The notes beneath the pieces were generated by a model. The model searched no databases and was not told where the DNA came from. It saw only the letters and a program-made list of their open reading frames with translations. From positions 17,238,823 to 17,302,822 of the forward strand of contig OX421497.1 in assembly GCA_949126835.1 (NCBI GenBank): 64,000 nucleotides of DNA, in the 5' to 3' direction. Made by a program: the position numbers and the translations under genes. The DNA comes from Anisus vortex (taxonomy: Eukaryota; Mollusca; Gastropoda; Planorbidae). Of this stretch, positions 1-13,200 are shown one piece after another; position 1 is the first letter of the stretch; every line of letters starts with the position of its first letter.

Positions 1-3000
1 AGTGATATATAGATGTAGTGATGGACAAATGTAGTGACAGATAGATGTAGTGATGGACAAATGTAGTGATATATAGATGTAGTGATATACAAATGTAGTG
101 ATATATAGATGTAGTGATATACAAATGTAGTGATATATAGATGTAGTGATGGACAAATGTAGTGATATATAGATGTAGTGATGGACAAATGTAGTGATAT
201 ATAGATGTAGTGATGGACAAATGTAGTGATATATAGATGTAGTGATATACAAATGTAGTGATATATAGATGTAGTGATGGACAAATGTAGTGATATATAG
301 ATGTAGTGATGGACAAATGTAGTGATATATAGATGTAGTGATATACAAATGTAGTGACAGATAGATGTAGTGATGGACAAATGTAGTGATATATAGATGT
401 AGTGATAGACAAATGTAGTGATATATAGATGTAGTGATGGACAAATGTAGTGATATATAGATGTAGTGATGGACAAATGTAGTGATATATAGATGTAGTG
501 ATATACAAATGTAGTGATATATAGATGTAGTGATGGACAAATGTAGTGATATATAGATGTAGTGATGGACAAATGTAGTGATATATAGATGTAGTGATAT
601 ACAAATGTAGTGACAGATAGATGTAGTGATGGACAAATGTAGTGATATATAGATGTAGTGATAGACAAATGTAGTGATATATAGATGTAGTGATATACAA
701 ATGTAGTGACAGATAGATGTAGTGATGGACAAATGTAGTGACAGATAGATGTAGTGATGGACAAATGTAGTGATATATAGATGTAGTGATGGACAAATGT
801 AGTGATATATAGATGTAGTGATGGACAAATGTAGTGATATATAGATGTAGTGATAGACAAATGTAGTGATATATAGATGTAGTGATATACAAATGTAGTG
901 ATATATAGATGTAGTGATAGACAAATGTAGTGATATATAGATGTAGTGATGGACAAATGTAGTGATATATAGATGTAGTGATATACAAATGTAGTGATAT
1001 ATAGATGTAGTGATAGACAAATGTAGTGATATATAGATGTAGTGATGGACAAATGTAGTGACAGATAGATGTAGTGATGGACAAATGTAGTGATATATAG
1101 ATGTAGTGATAGACAAATGTAGTGATATATAGATGTAGTGATGGACAAATGTAGTGATATATAGATGTAGTGATAGACAAATGTAGTGATATATAGATGT
1201 AGTGATAGACAAATGTAGTGATATATAGATGTAGTGATGGTCAAATGTAGAGATATATAGATGTAGTGATAGACAAATGTAGTGATATATAGATGTAGTG
1301 ATAGACAAATGTAGTGATATATAGATGTAGTGATAGACAAATGTAGTGATATATAGATGTAGTGATAGACAAATGTAGTGATATATAGATGTAGTGATAG
1401 ACAAATGTAGTGATATATAGATGTAGTGATGGACAAATGTAGTGATATATAGATGTAGTGATGGACAAATGTAGTGATATATAGATGTAGTGATATACAA
1501 ATGTAGGGACAGATAGATGTAGTGATAGACAAATGTAGTGATATATAGATGTAGTGATGGACAAATGTAGTGATATATAGATGTAGTGATATATAGATGT
1601 AGTGATATACAAATGTAGTGACAGATAGATGTAGTGATAGACAAATGTAGTGACAGATAGATGTAGTGATGGACAAATGTAGTGATATATAGATGTAGTG
1701 ATATACAAATGTAGTGACAGATAGATGTAGTGATGGACAAATGTAGTGATATATAGATGTAGTGATGGACAAATGTAGTGATATATAGATGTAGTGATAG
1801 ACAAATGTAGTGATATATAGATGTAGTGATGGACAAATGTAGTGATATATAGATGTAGTGATGGACAAATGTAGTGATATATAGATGTAGTGATGGACAA
1901 ATGTAGTGATATATAGATGTAGTGATATACAAATGTAGTGACAGATAGATGTAGTGATGGACAAATGTAGTGATATATAGATGTAGTGATGGACAAATGT
2001 AGTGATATATAGATGTAGTGATGGACAAATGTAGTGATATATAGATGTAGTGATATACAAATGTAGTGACAGATAGATGTAGTGATGGACAAATGTAGTG
2101 ATATATAGATGTAGTGATGGACAAATGTAGTGATAGATAGATGTAGTGATATACAAATGTAGTGACAGATAGATGTAGTGATGGACAAATGTAGTGATAT
2201 ATAGATGTAGTGATGGACAAATGTAGTGATATATAGATGTAGTGATGGACAAATGTAGTGATATATAGATGTAGTGATATACAAATGTAGTGACAGATAG
2301 ATGTAGTGATGGACAAATGTAGTGATATATAGATGTAGTGATGGACAAATGTAGTGATATATAGATGTAGTGATGGACAAATGTAGTGATATATAGATGT
2401 AGTGATGGACAAATGTAGTGATATATAGATGTAGTGATGGACAAATGTAGTGATATATAGATGTAGTGATAGACAAATGTAGTGATATATAGATGTAGTG
2501 ATGGACAAATGTAGTGATATATAGATGTAGTGATGGACAAATGTAGTGATATATAGATGTAGTGATATACAAATGTAGTGATATATAGATGTAGTGATGG
2601 ACAAATGTAGTGATATATAGATGTAGTGATGGACAAATGTAGTGATATATAGATGTAGTGATGGACAAATGTAGTGATATATAGATGTAGTGATGGACAA
2701 ATGTAGTGATATATAGATGTAGTGATGGACAAATGTAGTGATATATAGATGTAGTGATGGACAAATGTAGTGATATATAGATGTAGTGATGGACAAATGT
2801 AGTGATATATAGATGTAGTGATAGACAAATGTAGTGATATATAGATGTAGTGATGGACAAATGTAGTGATATATAGATGTAGTGATGGACAAATGTAGTG
2901 ATATATAGATGTAGTGATATACAAATGTAGTGATATATAGATGTAGTGATGGACAAATGTAGTGATATATAGATGTAGTGATGGACAAATGTAGTGATAT

Positions 3001-4884
3001 ATAGATGTAGTGATATACAAATGTAGTGACAGATAGATGTAGTGATGGACAAATGTAGTGATATATAGATGTAGTGATGGACAAATGTAGTGATAGATAG
3101 ATGTAGTGATATACAAATGTAGTGACAGATAGATGTAGTGATGGACAAATGTAGTGATATATAGATGTAGTGATGGACAAATGTAGTGATATATAGATGT
3201 AGTGATGGACAAATGTAGTGATATATAGATGTAGTGATGGACAAATGTAGTGATATATAGATGTAGTGATGGACAAATGTAGTGATATATAGATGTAGTG
3301 ATGGACAAATGTAGTGATATATAGATGTAGTGATGGACAAATGTAGTGATAGATAGATGTAGTGATATACAAATGTAGTGACAGATAGATGTAGTGATGG
3401 ACAAATGTAGTGATATATAGATGTAGTGATGGACAAATGTAGTGATATATAGATGTAGTGATGGACAAATGTAGTGATATATAGATGTAGTGATATACAA
3501 ATGTAGTGACAGATAGATGTAGTGATGGACAAATGTAGTGATATATAGATGTAGTGATGGACAAATGTAGTGATATATAGATGTAGTGATGGACAAATGT
3601 AGTGATATATAGATGTAGTGATGGACAAATGTAGTGATATATAGATGTAGTGATGGACAAATGTAGTGATATATAGATGTAGTGATAGACAAATGTAGTG
3701 ATATATAGATGTAGTGATATACAAATGTAGTGACAGATAGATGTAGTGATGGACAAATGTAGTGATATATAGATGTAGTGATGGACAAATGTAGTGATAT
3801 ATAGATGTAGTGATGGACATATGTAGTGACAGATAGATGTAGTGATGGACAAATGTAGTGATATATAGATGTAGTGATGGACAAATGTAGTGATATATAG
3901 ATGTAGTGATGGACAAATGTAGTGATATATAGATGTAGTGATGGACAAATGTAGTGATATATAGATGTAGTGATGGACAAATGTAGTGACAGATAGATGT
4001 AGTGATGGACAAATGTAGTGATATATAGATGTAGTGATATACAAATGTAGTGACAGATAGATGTAGTGATGGACAAATGTAGTGATATATAGATGTAGTG
4101 ATATACAAATGTAGTGACAGATAGATGTAGTGATGGACAAATGTAGTGATATATAGATGTAGTGATATACAAATGTAGTGACAGATAGATGTAGTGATGG
4201 ACAAATGTAGTGATATATAGATGTAGTGATGGACAAATGTAGTGATAGATAGATGTAGTGATATACAAATGTAGTGACAGATAGATGTAGTGATGGACAA
4301 ATGTAGTGATATATATATAGATGTAGTGATGGACAAATGTAGTGATATATAGATGTAGTGATGGACAAATGTAGTGATATATAGATGTAGTGATGGACAA
4401 ATGTAGTGACAGATAGATGTAGTGATGGACAAATGTAGTGACAGATAGATGTAGTGATGGACAAATGTAGTGATATATAGATGTAGTGATGGACAAATGT
4501 AGTGATATATAGATGTAGTGATGGACAAATGTAGTGATAGATAGATGTAGTGATATACAAATGTAGTGACAGATAGATGTAGTGATGGACAAATGTAGTG
4601 ATATATAGATGTAGTGATGGACAAATGTAGTGATATATAGATGTAGTGATAGATATATGTAGTAATGGAAAAATTTAGTGATAGAATGATGTAGTGATAT
4701 ACAAATGTAGTGACAGATAGATGTAGTGATAGACAAATGTAGTGATAGATAGATGTAGTGATATACCTACAAATGTAGTGACAGATGGATGTAGTGATAG
4801 ACAAATGTAGTGATAGATAGATGTAGTGATATACAAATGTAGTGATAGATAGCCCTAGTGATAGACAGATGTAGCCTAGTGAAA
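1..4884. repeat. 16/32-bp minisatellite, left array
   Basis: Continuous tandem array of a 16-base unit of the form AGTGATATATAGATGT alternating with AGTGATGGACAAATGT, so the higher period is 32 bp. Variants (GGACAA, TAGACAA, TATACAA, ACAGATAG) recur in mixed order. The array is cut by the left edge of the window and decays between about 4650 and 4880. Because 16 is not a multiple of 3 the minus strand repeats every 48 bases (16 residues), which produces a 1,215-codon open frame of Tyr/Ile/Ser/His repeats; I regard that frame as an artefact. The same family returns at 13892-14478. Confidence 0.97.
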
Positions 4885-6222
4885 GCAAGGCAGACTTGGG
4901 CCATGGATGAAAGAAACAATATAATATCTACTTGTTTTAATTGAAAGTAGGCCTACTGGTAGGATTAGTTAGGCCTAAAGTCTCCAGTCTTGTATACTAT
5001 ATAGTTAACAAGCTATGTCAAGAACTTAATTATGAATAATTAAGCAAGAAATCCCGGCTCAACTAATTAAGTTTAATACAATGATAATTATATTAAATAC
5101 CACTAACAATTTACTACAAGAAGCACAACGTAAAATAGAATGACAGAGACTATCTTTTAAATGTAGAAAATGATTACTTTACTATACTTTATTGATGTTG
5201 ATCTTAGTTTAAGAGAAACAAACAAACAAATATCAAAACCAATATTATAAAATGATAAGCTTATATATAAGAAAAAAATTAGTATGTTAAAAGAAATTCT
5301 TTCAATATAGTACTAATGAAAAAAATAAGTGAAGAAGTATGAGTGACATTAATTTATAAACATTAATGCGTAATATAAAAAAATGGCCTGCTAACAAAAT
5401 TGATGAGAATGAATATAAGAAGAAGATTAGATCTAATAACGAAAGTGATTAATATTAAAATCTGCTATCCATATCCATAGTTTGTATCTCGTATAACAAT
5501 AGCATAGGGTCTGTCCCGCCTTAGTTCAACTGTTAAGACTTCCCTTCGTTTCACCTGCTTGGTCCCTCCGACGTCCACTATGGCACGACACGGACAACCC
5601 ACTCCGACGTATTAGTGGCGCAACTAACTGCTGCCAGTAGTCAGTCAATATCGTGGTCGTCCTCTCGTCTCTCTCTTACTCGTTTCCTTCACTACACACT
5701 GGCCGTCACCTAAATAGTAGTCAATAAAGTACTAAGTACAGTCCTATTTATATGTAACTTGTCTAATGGAAAGTATTGATGTAAAACCCAACTTACCCGT
5801 GTCAGAAATTAACTGTCCAGTGTCCTCTTTATTCGGTGGTCTGGCAAAGTCTCGTCTACGGACAGATAAATTAGCTTGAGCAAGATACAAACATCAAGCC
5901 TCTTAGCAAAAGTTCTGTGCCGCAAAGTCAGTCTCCCTAAGTTAAATAGTCGTCTCGACTCCCCCAATTTCATAGCCTGTCAGTTTCCACATTCCATCTA
6001 AAAAATTTATGCCCGTGTCTTGGCCAACCTTGATTCCCCCTTTGTCCCTTTAGCGCCCTATCCGTATATAGTTACCCGCCCCTAGGTATACATCTTCCTG
6101 TTAGACTCTCTCTACCTCGATTCTGTTGTTTGTGCTAGAGTTGCTGTGTCGTGGGACCAAGCTCAGTATTAGCAAGATATTATTATAATTTTGTTAGCGT
6201 TCCCATGATTTTAATTGTACTT
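4885..6222. other. Unassigned AT-rich DNA
   Basis: No gene or clear element recognised. Bases 5500-6150 are less AT-rich than their surroundings and could be an old transposon remnant, but I see no terminal repeats or coding motif. Confidence 0.4.
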
Positions 6223-6583
6223 GACAAGCTACATTTCCCGGCGTTGCGCGGGTGAAAAAAAACAGGACAGTCTAAGGTGCAGGGCGCAGATAAAAATTTT
6301 ATAAACTATAATTAAATATATATATAAATCTAATATTTAAATTATTTTTTTTACTGAAGACTTTTAGGAAAGTAATTTAAAATAAATATTGTAATCTGGT
6401 ATAAAAATAGGCAAGTATTTATATTTAAAAAAAATGTAAATTGCCCGAACATTTAGGCTACAATGTCTTTTGTTTTTAAATTTTGAAAAAAAAAATTAGA
6501 AAAAAAGGTAAAGTCTAACTGGAGAATCGAACACGGGTCGCCCGCATAGCAATCCGCTACGTTAACCACTGAGCTAGCGAACA
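6223..6583 (-). mobile_element. tRNA-derived SINE, copy 1
   Basis: On the minus strand the head carries an A-box-like TAGCTCAGTGG (about 6576-6566) and a B-box-like GTTCGATTCTCC (about 6532-6521), the internal promoter layout of tRNA-derived SINEs. The acceptor-stem halves do not pair well, so this is not a functional tRNA gene. An A/T-rich body follows, and the 3' tail is CCCGCGCAACGCCGGGAAAT followed by GTAGCTTGTC. The same head and nearly the same tail occur at 36025-36484 on the plus strand, which supports one family. Confidence 0.7.
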
Positions 6584-7871
6584 CACATGGCCGATGTGAA
6601 AAATTATTAGACGGTATATAGGCCTACGCCTAAATAGGTCAGTGACACAAACACACGTGATTTCAAATTGACCAATGGGGATCCTTATGCGGACAAACAG
6701 TTTCTTTTTATGTATATAGATGACAATAAACGGGATAGTCTCATTGGATGATCAAGTTCACAATAGGTACATGCGTAAACTATTTACTTGAAGAAACAGC
6801 CTTTTTCTCAGTTAATATTAACACTAATAGGCAAATCATCTGATTCTATGTACATTTCAACTACTAATATTATATGAACCTTAGATCATTACTTGTGAAA
6901 CTTCATTCCTTGTGAAACTCCAGATTTTAAAGTTATAGGATTTAATATAGATTTATGATTAAATATTTCTTTTATTGTTTTCTTTAAAAAACATTTATTT
7001 ATTTTTTAGATTTTTACTATGTTACTAAGTTACATTTTTAATGTTTACTTTGCACGGTAAGCCCTACTTTTTGAATGTAATTTCTGTATTAGATCTGGTT
7101 ATATTAAACTTTAAACATACATTTTCTTATTGTTTGCAAACATTTCTTTTTTATTTCATTCTTTTTTTTTCATATTTTGTTGTTAATACCAAGTATTTAT
7201 TATTGTTTTAAATAATTTGATTTTAGTCGATTCGAAATTCTAGGCCTATTTGTTGCGTGTTATTTAGATCTATATTTAATCAGAAAGTGTTGTCCAGGAA
7301 TCGGTGTAGAAAGTAGGCATATCTTTTTTAAACTGGTCAAAACTAATCCTATCTTCTCATACTTTACCAATGAAACAAATGTTTTGAAATGTGGATATTA
7401 GTCGTTGATAAATATAAACTACTCTAACCCAGAAAACTGATGAGTTTGAAACGATCTGGTCCCAGGACCGTTGGTAGAGAGGCGTCATTTAATACATACT
7501 AAAAGTTTGATTATTTAGCCTACCAGCCCTATGTTGCACTATTTGCCCCAACCCACCTTATACTATTTAAATCTCCGCCCCCCACCTCCCTCAGGCTTGT
7601 ACTAATGACCCTTTCCTCAAAATTTCTGACTACGCTACTGAGCGGGCAACATTACGTTAAATTACTATTCCTTACTTTCGATCATGTAATAATAAATACA
7701 CAACTAGACTAGTGCCATTATTTTTCTCTTTCTGGGAGTAAGCTTACATGCTAGTTTTACTATTTCGACTTTTACTTACTTGGTTACTATCTCTATAAAT
7801 AAATATTAACAATTTCTTGCTCATCAAACATCAAACGTGTCGATATATACGAATAAAATGATAAAAAGATA
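6584..7871. other. Unassigned AT-rich DNA with a possible hAT end
   Basis: No gene seen. At about 7624-7640 the sequence ends in GACTACGCTACTG, whose reverse complement CAGTAGCGTAGTC looks like a degenerate hAT terminus. I could not find its partner end. Confidence 0.35.
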
Positions 7872-8259
7872 CTACTAGGCAGGGCCGGATTAAGCCATCT
7901 TGGTGCCCTAGGCACAAACCCAAATGAGTGCCCCCTTCTGCCCCGGGCCCCCGATCCTCCACTCACCGCTGGTATGTTCAATATTAGGCCAAAAACTAAC
8001 AAAGAAACACAGTTGTTAACACATATGTTTGTACTACTAACACTCATATAAAACCTACAATAAGATATTTCTGTATTAAAATTGTAATAATAATTAATGC
8101 ACACAAATACTGTAACTTTTTTAATAGATGAGATAGTCAGAGTTGAGAGCACACATTTACATTTTAAAGTTCTTTTTTCGAGATTTAGATCTGGCAAAGT
8201 TTTTGAGTACAAAATCAAAGTTAATTTTGCGCAACAATTCTGTCTCAATCATCAGCAGA

Positions 8260-8487
8260 CAGTGCCGGTTTATCCATATAGGCAACCTAGGCGGCCGCGA
8301 AATTTGGGGCGGAAGAGCTTTAATTGAGGATTTTTTTTTAATTTGGGGATTTAAAAATATAAACTAAATTAAAGGAAAGTATGACCTAACACTAGGCCTA
8401 CTCAGTTTCTTCCCGCCGAAGGCACTTTAATGAGGGCGCATAATTTGTTTTCGCCTAGGGCGTCAAAAACACTAAAGCCGATTACGG
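8260..8487. mobile_element. Possible nested miniature hAT
   Basis: The two ends are imperfect inverted repeats (AGTGCCGGTTTATCC on the left, TAAAGCCGATTACGG on the right), each followed inward by a CCTAGGCG-type motif. No 8-bp duplication is visible, so the borders are uncertain. It lies inside the 7880-10044 element. Confidence 0.45.
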
Positions 8488-8562
8488 GTCAAAGTTGACT
8501 TTTCGCAAAATCAATTATTGCAAACTTCACGTAAGTACTGCAACACTTCATTAGTCATACAT

Positions 8563-9990
8563 TCACCGGTGTGACTTTGCAGGTCCAAGAAAGTAAAAAA
8601 AGCGCCCAATGGGCTCTCCCTCTACCACATATCGAAGAACAACGCTTAACTGATCTATATGTGAAATATCGGGTGTTGAGTCTACTGACAAGCTGAAATA
8701 ACCAAAAGCCTTTACTTCATCTACAATTACTTCATGGACTTTTTGGGACATAATTTCTATCAGTTCTTCACATATTGTTTTGGATAAATAAGAAGGATTT
8801 CCTTTTCCAGAATTTCCAAATTTCGCAATGTGTGATGCTAAAAATGGATCAAACTGACTGACTAACTCCAGCAAACATAGATAATTTCCATTTTGTAAAG
8901 ATCCACATTTTTCATTAGTCCCTCTAAAAGCCAGACCAAGCTCAGCTATAGTACAAATAACCGCTACTGCTCGCCTCAAAACATGTCCCCAATAACTGTA
9001 CTATTCATTTATTTGCTCTTCTAGCTTTTGTAGTGGACCCGAGCCTTGTCGACGAGCTATGTTATAACATGCAGTCTTTAAGAGTATCCTTTTTTTTTAA
9101 TGATTATCAACTTGAATGTTATTTTTCCAGTCACTGAACCCATTTTTATCAGCCTAACTTGTGGAACCTTTAGACGCAAAAAGTTTACAAACAAAGCAGT
9201 ACACAGATGCCGTGGATGGTGAATACAATAACCATTCTCTCCTGTACTGATCACCATTTGCTTTTGTGCCATAGAAGATTTATTGAGAACAATATCTTGT
9301 TATTTTTCCTCCAGCATAAATACGGCAATATTTATCAAACGGACCATAATGATGCTGACAGTTAGTGGGCCCACAGTCCACCCAGTAAGCCACATCATCA
9401 GCGGAGACGTCAATCCACAGTCCTAGATCTTCTGCTTGGTTTATTTTATCATCTTCATCTTTATCATCTTCAACTTTATCATCATCTTCAGTAGACTGAA
9501 ATGGGTCACATCAAATTTCATTTTCAAGCACTAATGCAATATCTTGATTTGCAGAACAGCCTATAGTCAGGGCCGTATCCAGGATTGTGGGGGCCCTGTT
9601 CCCAAGGGCCAAATTTATGTGGGGGACCCCTCATGGACTCGACCCGGCCAGTGTGACTTAACAATCAAATGTGATTTCCCATTCACAGTATTTGTTCATT
9701 GTGCGTTTCTACAACAGCATTGTTCTAATTGTCGAAAGAAAAGACTAACATTTTTATTTTGGAATGTGTGGGGGCCCCTTTTGTGTGGGGGCCCCTGTTC
9801 CATAGGAACACGTGGAACATGCCTAAATACGACTCTGCCTATGCCTATAGTAGACTTATCAAGAGGATTGATGGTGTCAGTAAAATCCTGTTCCACCTGT
9901 TGCCTTACTGAAACGAAACAATTCGTTAATTTTCTGCTCTTAGCTTTTACAATATACACATTTTTTTTGAGGCCTTGTGGTGCCCCCCAA
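8563..9990 (-). pseudogene. Broken hAT transposase (TTF zinc finger + DUF4371, ZMYM1-like)
   Basis: Read from right to left. A basic N-terminal leader (about 9990-9852) is split by a 270-bp insertion. An acidic stretch and the start of a TTF-type zinc finger follow (DLGLWIDVS...YWVDCGP near 9429-9370). The rest of the finger, with YSPSTASVYCFVCKLF and GFSDWKNN, lies near 9230-9110 and is interrupted by a stop codon. The longest intact piece, 8979-8563, matches the DUF4371 part of ZMYM1-like hAT proteins: Gly-Asn-rich LAFRG, then FGYFSLSVDSTPDISHIDQ with the catalytic-region Asp, then QLSVVLRYV. Several stops and frame changes exist and the C-terminal hAT dimerisation domain is absent. In the intact family the product excises and reinserts the element in the nucleus; this copy cannot. 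Confidence 0.85.
9568..9837. mobile_element. Nested miniature hAT, 270 bp
   Basis: The left end CAGGGCCGTATCCAGG and the reverse complement of the right end, CAGAGTCGTATTTAGG, form an imperfect inverted repeat. The left flank is CCTATAGT; the same octamer occurs 6 bases past the right end (9844-9851), and the octamer directly at the right end (CCTATGCC) matches it at 5 positions. The element splits the leader of the hAT transposase pseudogene, so it inserted later. Confidence 0.65.
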
Positions 9991-10052
9991 ACGCTTGGTG
10001 CCCTAGGCACGTGCCTTGTTTGCCTAATGGTTAATCCAGGCCTGCTACTAGG

Positions 10053-10420
10053 CATTATATATTTTGAAAGCATTCTGTGTGACACTTAATAAATAAAAAA
10101 TGCATTTTAAAATAACTGCGAATAAAGTTATAGCAGATCAAAAACTATGATTTAACCTTTTTATATGTGCTGACCTGAGTCTGTTTTCTTCTCAACACGA
10201 GTTTTTTAGTGGTATAACAATACTAGTATAAATTACATAAGATAAGATAAGAATGGGCATTTCTTATAGCGCTTCAATCCATGCTATTAAATTAGCATGC
10301 TCATACATAGACGTATAATCCATTTTTTCGGATCGACGATGCCATCGTCGATTTGTTCAAATACGTTTTTTTTCGCAGCTATTTTTTTTATTTTACTTTT
10401 AAATAAATCATACTCTATGT
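10053..10420. other. Unassigned DNA with a short hairpin repeat
   Basis: About 10262-10306 holds TAGCGCTTCAATCCATGCTA followed by TTAAATTAGCATGCTCA, which contains the palindrome CATGCTA...TAGCATG. Near-identical copies occur at about 33955-33998 (inverted) and a looser one at 37628-37668, so this is a short interspersed family. Nothing else is recognised here. Confidence 0.45.
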
Positions 10421-11680
10421 CAGAGGTCGACAACCTTTTACCTAAATCGTTCTGTGTGCCAACAGCCTAAAAGTCAACCTGTTCTATTCTTGTTACAAAT
10501 TATGTTATAGGACAATTAATTTAACTCCGTAGCAAGACCAATGCCAAAAGCAAAGGAGATTTATAGAGAAAATAGTAAAAGCGTTTTATATTTAGGCTAA
10601 TAAAAAAATGAACTTGTTTGTGATTATCAAACTTTTTATTTGCATTTATATCAAATACAATATTTTATTAGTCTACGTAACTTTCACATTTATGTTAATC
10701 ATTGTCTACACATTATTTTGGTACTCAAAATGAATATCTAATACTTATTTATATTAATTATATTATTGTGATATCAGTTTACTGAGATGTCCTTTAATTA
10801 ATGTATTTAACGTGATGAAATATCGCTCGATACTACAGTTAAGCGGAATAGATACGTTCTAATCAGACAAACTTGTTACTTAATGTAATGTTTGAAAATA
10901 TACATATAAATTATTAAATCATAAATACTTTTAAAAGTTTGTTCATTTTAAAATTATACATTTTATGCCATTAATTCTTTTATAAAATTAATAAAATGGA
11001 ACATACATAAATTATTGGCGCAAATAAAATGCTTAAATTATCTCCCTTTAATAAAAAAAAAACCGTTTCCACATTTGATTCAATAGTGATGCCAAACAAG
11101 TTATGTTTTGTAATATAAAAAATTTTGCTGACTTTTAAAAAATTTCTTTCTAAGTGTAAGTTGAACCAAAAGCTGAAAGTAGAAGAGCGAATGTCTATCA
11201 GTTGAGAATTGCAGATGACTTTCCTAAGCTAAGAAGCTTCCTTTCAGATTTTTGTCCGCAAAAGGGCTAATTTGGATGCACATTTTAGAAAAGTTTTTGA
11301 AAGTCTTGCCTTTGGTTAGAAAACTCCGCTTTGAGTACTTTGATGTACATCTGAAAAAGTCATAACTATCTATCTAAATATATGCCTTAATATAGGGATG
11401 TACATGTAGTTAAAGGTTTTGAAATTGATTTCACGGCAATATATATGTACTGTTTAAATGCAAATCCATTCCAGTGGTCCTTGTAAATGCAAGTTCAACT
11501 CACTGAAATATGTCGCTATGTCATTCAGAAACATCGGCTTCAACAATCAGTTTTCCTCATTGAGAACCAGAAAATGTTTTTCTTTTCATCTATTAAAAAA
11601 TTCTTGGAGGTCTCTCGCGTGCCATTAAAAATTTTTCTATGTACCAACTTTAGCACGCGTGCCTTACTTGCCGACCCCTG
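10421..11680. mobile_element. Non-autonomous hAT, 1,260 bp, perfect 8-bp target duplication
   Basis: The left end is CAGAGGTCGACAACC and the reverse complement of the right end is CAGGGGTCGGCAAG. The identical octamer CTCTATGT flanks it at 10413-10420 and 11681-11688. Sub-terminal motifs are GTGTGCCAACAGCC on the left and CGCGTGCCATTAAAAATTT on the right. The same sub-terminal sequences occur in the elements at 13574, 31945 and 39475, defining one family. I see no transposase motif inside. The right-hand duplication falls in frame inside a hAT transposase relic (next entry), so this copy appears to have jumped into an older hAT. Confidence 0.88.
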
Positions 11681-12960
11681 CTCTATGTGCTTGGATGAAA
11701 GCACAGATGACACGGTAACATATGTAAATAATCATGCAAGGCTGCTTGAGGTGATTTTGCGTTATTCAGTTGGTGACATTATGAGAGAAGAGCTGGTGAA
11801 ATTGTTATCTTTACCTGAAAGAACACAAGGAATAGATATCCACAATGCTGTTATGGAAGCTTTTTAGGCACAAGACATAAAACCAGAACAAGTTACTAGT
11901 GATGGGGCACCTTGCATGATAGGGGAAGCGTCTGGTTTCATACAGTTATTTTTTAAAGAAGCAACACACCCAGTCGTTCAGTTTCACAGTATTATGCACC
12001 AAGAAGCTCTTTGTGCCAGGGATAGCAGCAAGAAATTAATTGCTATCCTCAAAGATGTCACAAAAATTGTCTATTACATCGTGATTGTTCTGGTGTCGAC
12101 AGTTTCACGCACTTTTTGATGAGGTCAAGGCGCAGTACTCATGCACAATAATGTCAGGTGGCTGAGCAGAGAACGAGTATTGGGGAGATTTCTAGCATGC
12201 TTGGATGAAATTAGGCTGTTTATGATTCATAAGGGGCAGGATTATCCACAGCTCACTGAGGCTTACCACCCTCATGTGTTTTTTTTTTTACAGATTTGAC
12301 AGCACACTTTAATGAACTAAATAAAAAACTGCAAGGTTAAGTAAAAACAGCAGGAATGATGTTTTGTGATATCAGAACATTTGGTTTTGCAGTTTTTTTA
12401 AGGAGACCTACAAAGTTATCAGCTAAAATATTTTCCAAATGTAAAAAATACCTTAAAAAAATTCTATAACATTTACCGACAAACCATCAGGAAATCTACA
12501 TGGAATTTTCTAGCATTGTAGCAGCTACAAAGGATAATTTCAGTAATAGATTTGTACAGTTCCGTAAAATGGAGACAACCCTCTCTTTTCTTACTTCCCT
12601 ATATAAAACCAAATTTGAAGAACGTTATCTTTCCTGCTATTTGTGGTTAGATTCAGGAAATCTGGAAATGGGGCTATTATAATTTCAAGAAAGCTCTATC
12701 TGGAAAAATAAATTATATTATCTGCGTGAAACAGTTGAGAAGATAGAATGTGAAAGGATAGCAAAGGACAGCACAGTTGGTACCTCTGATGTTGAATTCT
12801 TTAAAGTGTGGAATTCTCTGCCAAATAATTTCAAGTCGATGAAAGCACTTGGGAAAGCTTCTTATTTTGTTTGAGTCATCTTATGCTTGTGAGCAGCTGA
12901 GCCAAGGCTTGTCAAATTATCAGCATGCACACAACAGCAAAAATCACATTAAAAATGCAT
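11681..12960 (+). pseudogene. Decayed hAT transposase (ZBED5/GTF2IRD2-like group)
   Basis: Starting in the target duplication of the inserted element, the plus strand encodes SMCLDESTDD (the conserved LDEST catalytic-core motif). Then come EELVKLLSLPERTQG, VTSDGAPCMIGEASGF (matching the TDGAP block), HSIMHQEALCAR (matching the IIHQ-LC block) and, near 12150-12240, a WLSR block preceding a region rich in hydrophobic residues. DLTAHFNELNKKLQG lies near 12295-12335 and LLILFESSYACEQLS near 12862-12900, the start of the C-terminal dimerisation segment. Stops and frame changes separate the blocks, so it is dead. The N-terminal BED finger region is not recognisable upstream of 10413, although a weak open stretch precedes the target site. 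Confidence 0.8.
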
Positions 12961-13200
12961 CCAGTTAACTGTAATAACTGTAATTGTAATATATTATTCA
13001 TTTTTTCATTTACTACTGTTCATGTTTTTTTATATAAAAGACTGTTTGTATCATTCAAAGCTCTGTCAATGTGTTATTCTATTAGGAAATGTTTTCATTC
13101 TGCTCCAAACGGAGACAGTATGCGTTGGATAGAAGAAAGTAAATATCTAAATAAAATGGGGTCGTCAGTTTTGTGGGCTACTTAATACATGGCCAACACT

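Larger units (their letters stand above)
7880..10044 (-). mobile_element. hAT DNA transposon, 2,165 bp, with perfect target duplication
   Basis: The left end reads CAGGGCCGGATTAAG and the reverse complement of the right end reads CAGGCCTGGATTAAC, an imperfect terminal inverted repeat; both continue into GGTGCCCTAGGCAC. The element is flanked by the identical 8-bp duplication CTACTAGG at 7872-7879 and 10045-10052, the target-site length typical of hAT elements. Inside is a broken transposase read on the minus strand plus two smaller nested elements. The C-terminal dimerisation part of the transposase is missing, so this copy is internally deleted and cannot be autonomous. Confidence 0.9.

Noticed and set aside
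1241..4888. 1,215-codon open frame on the minus strand
   Set aside because: It is the 48-base (3 x 16) reading of a stop-free minisatellite phase; there is no start context, domain or composition expected of a protein.
6521..6583. Possible tRNA gene on the minus strand
   Set aside because: Same reasons; it is the head of the other SINE copy.
11487..11867. 126-codon open frame as a single gene
   Set aside because: It crosses the right border of a hAT element at 11680; the first half is element DNA and only the second half is transposase-derived.
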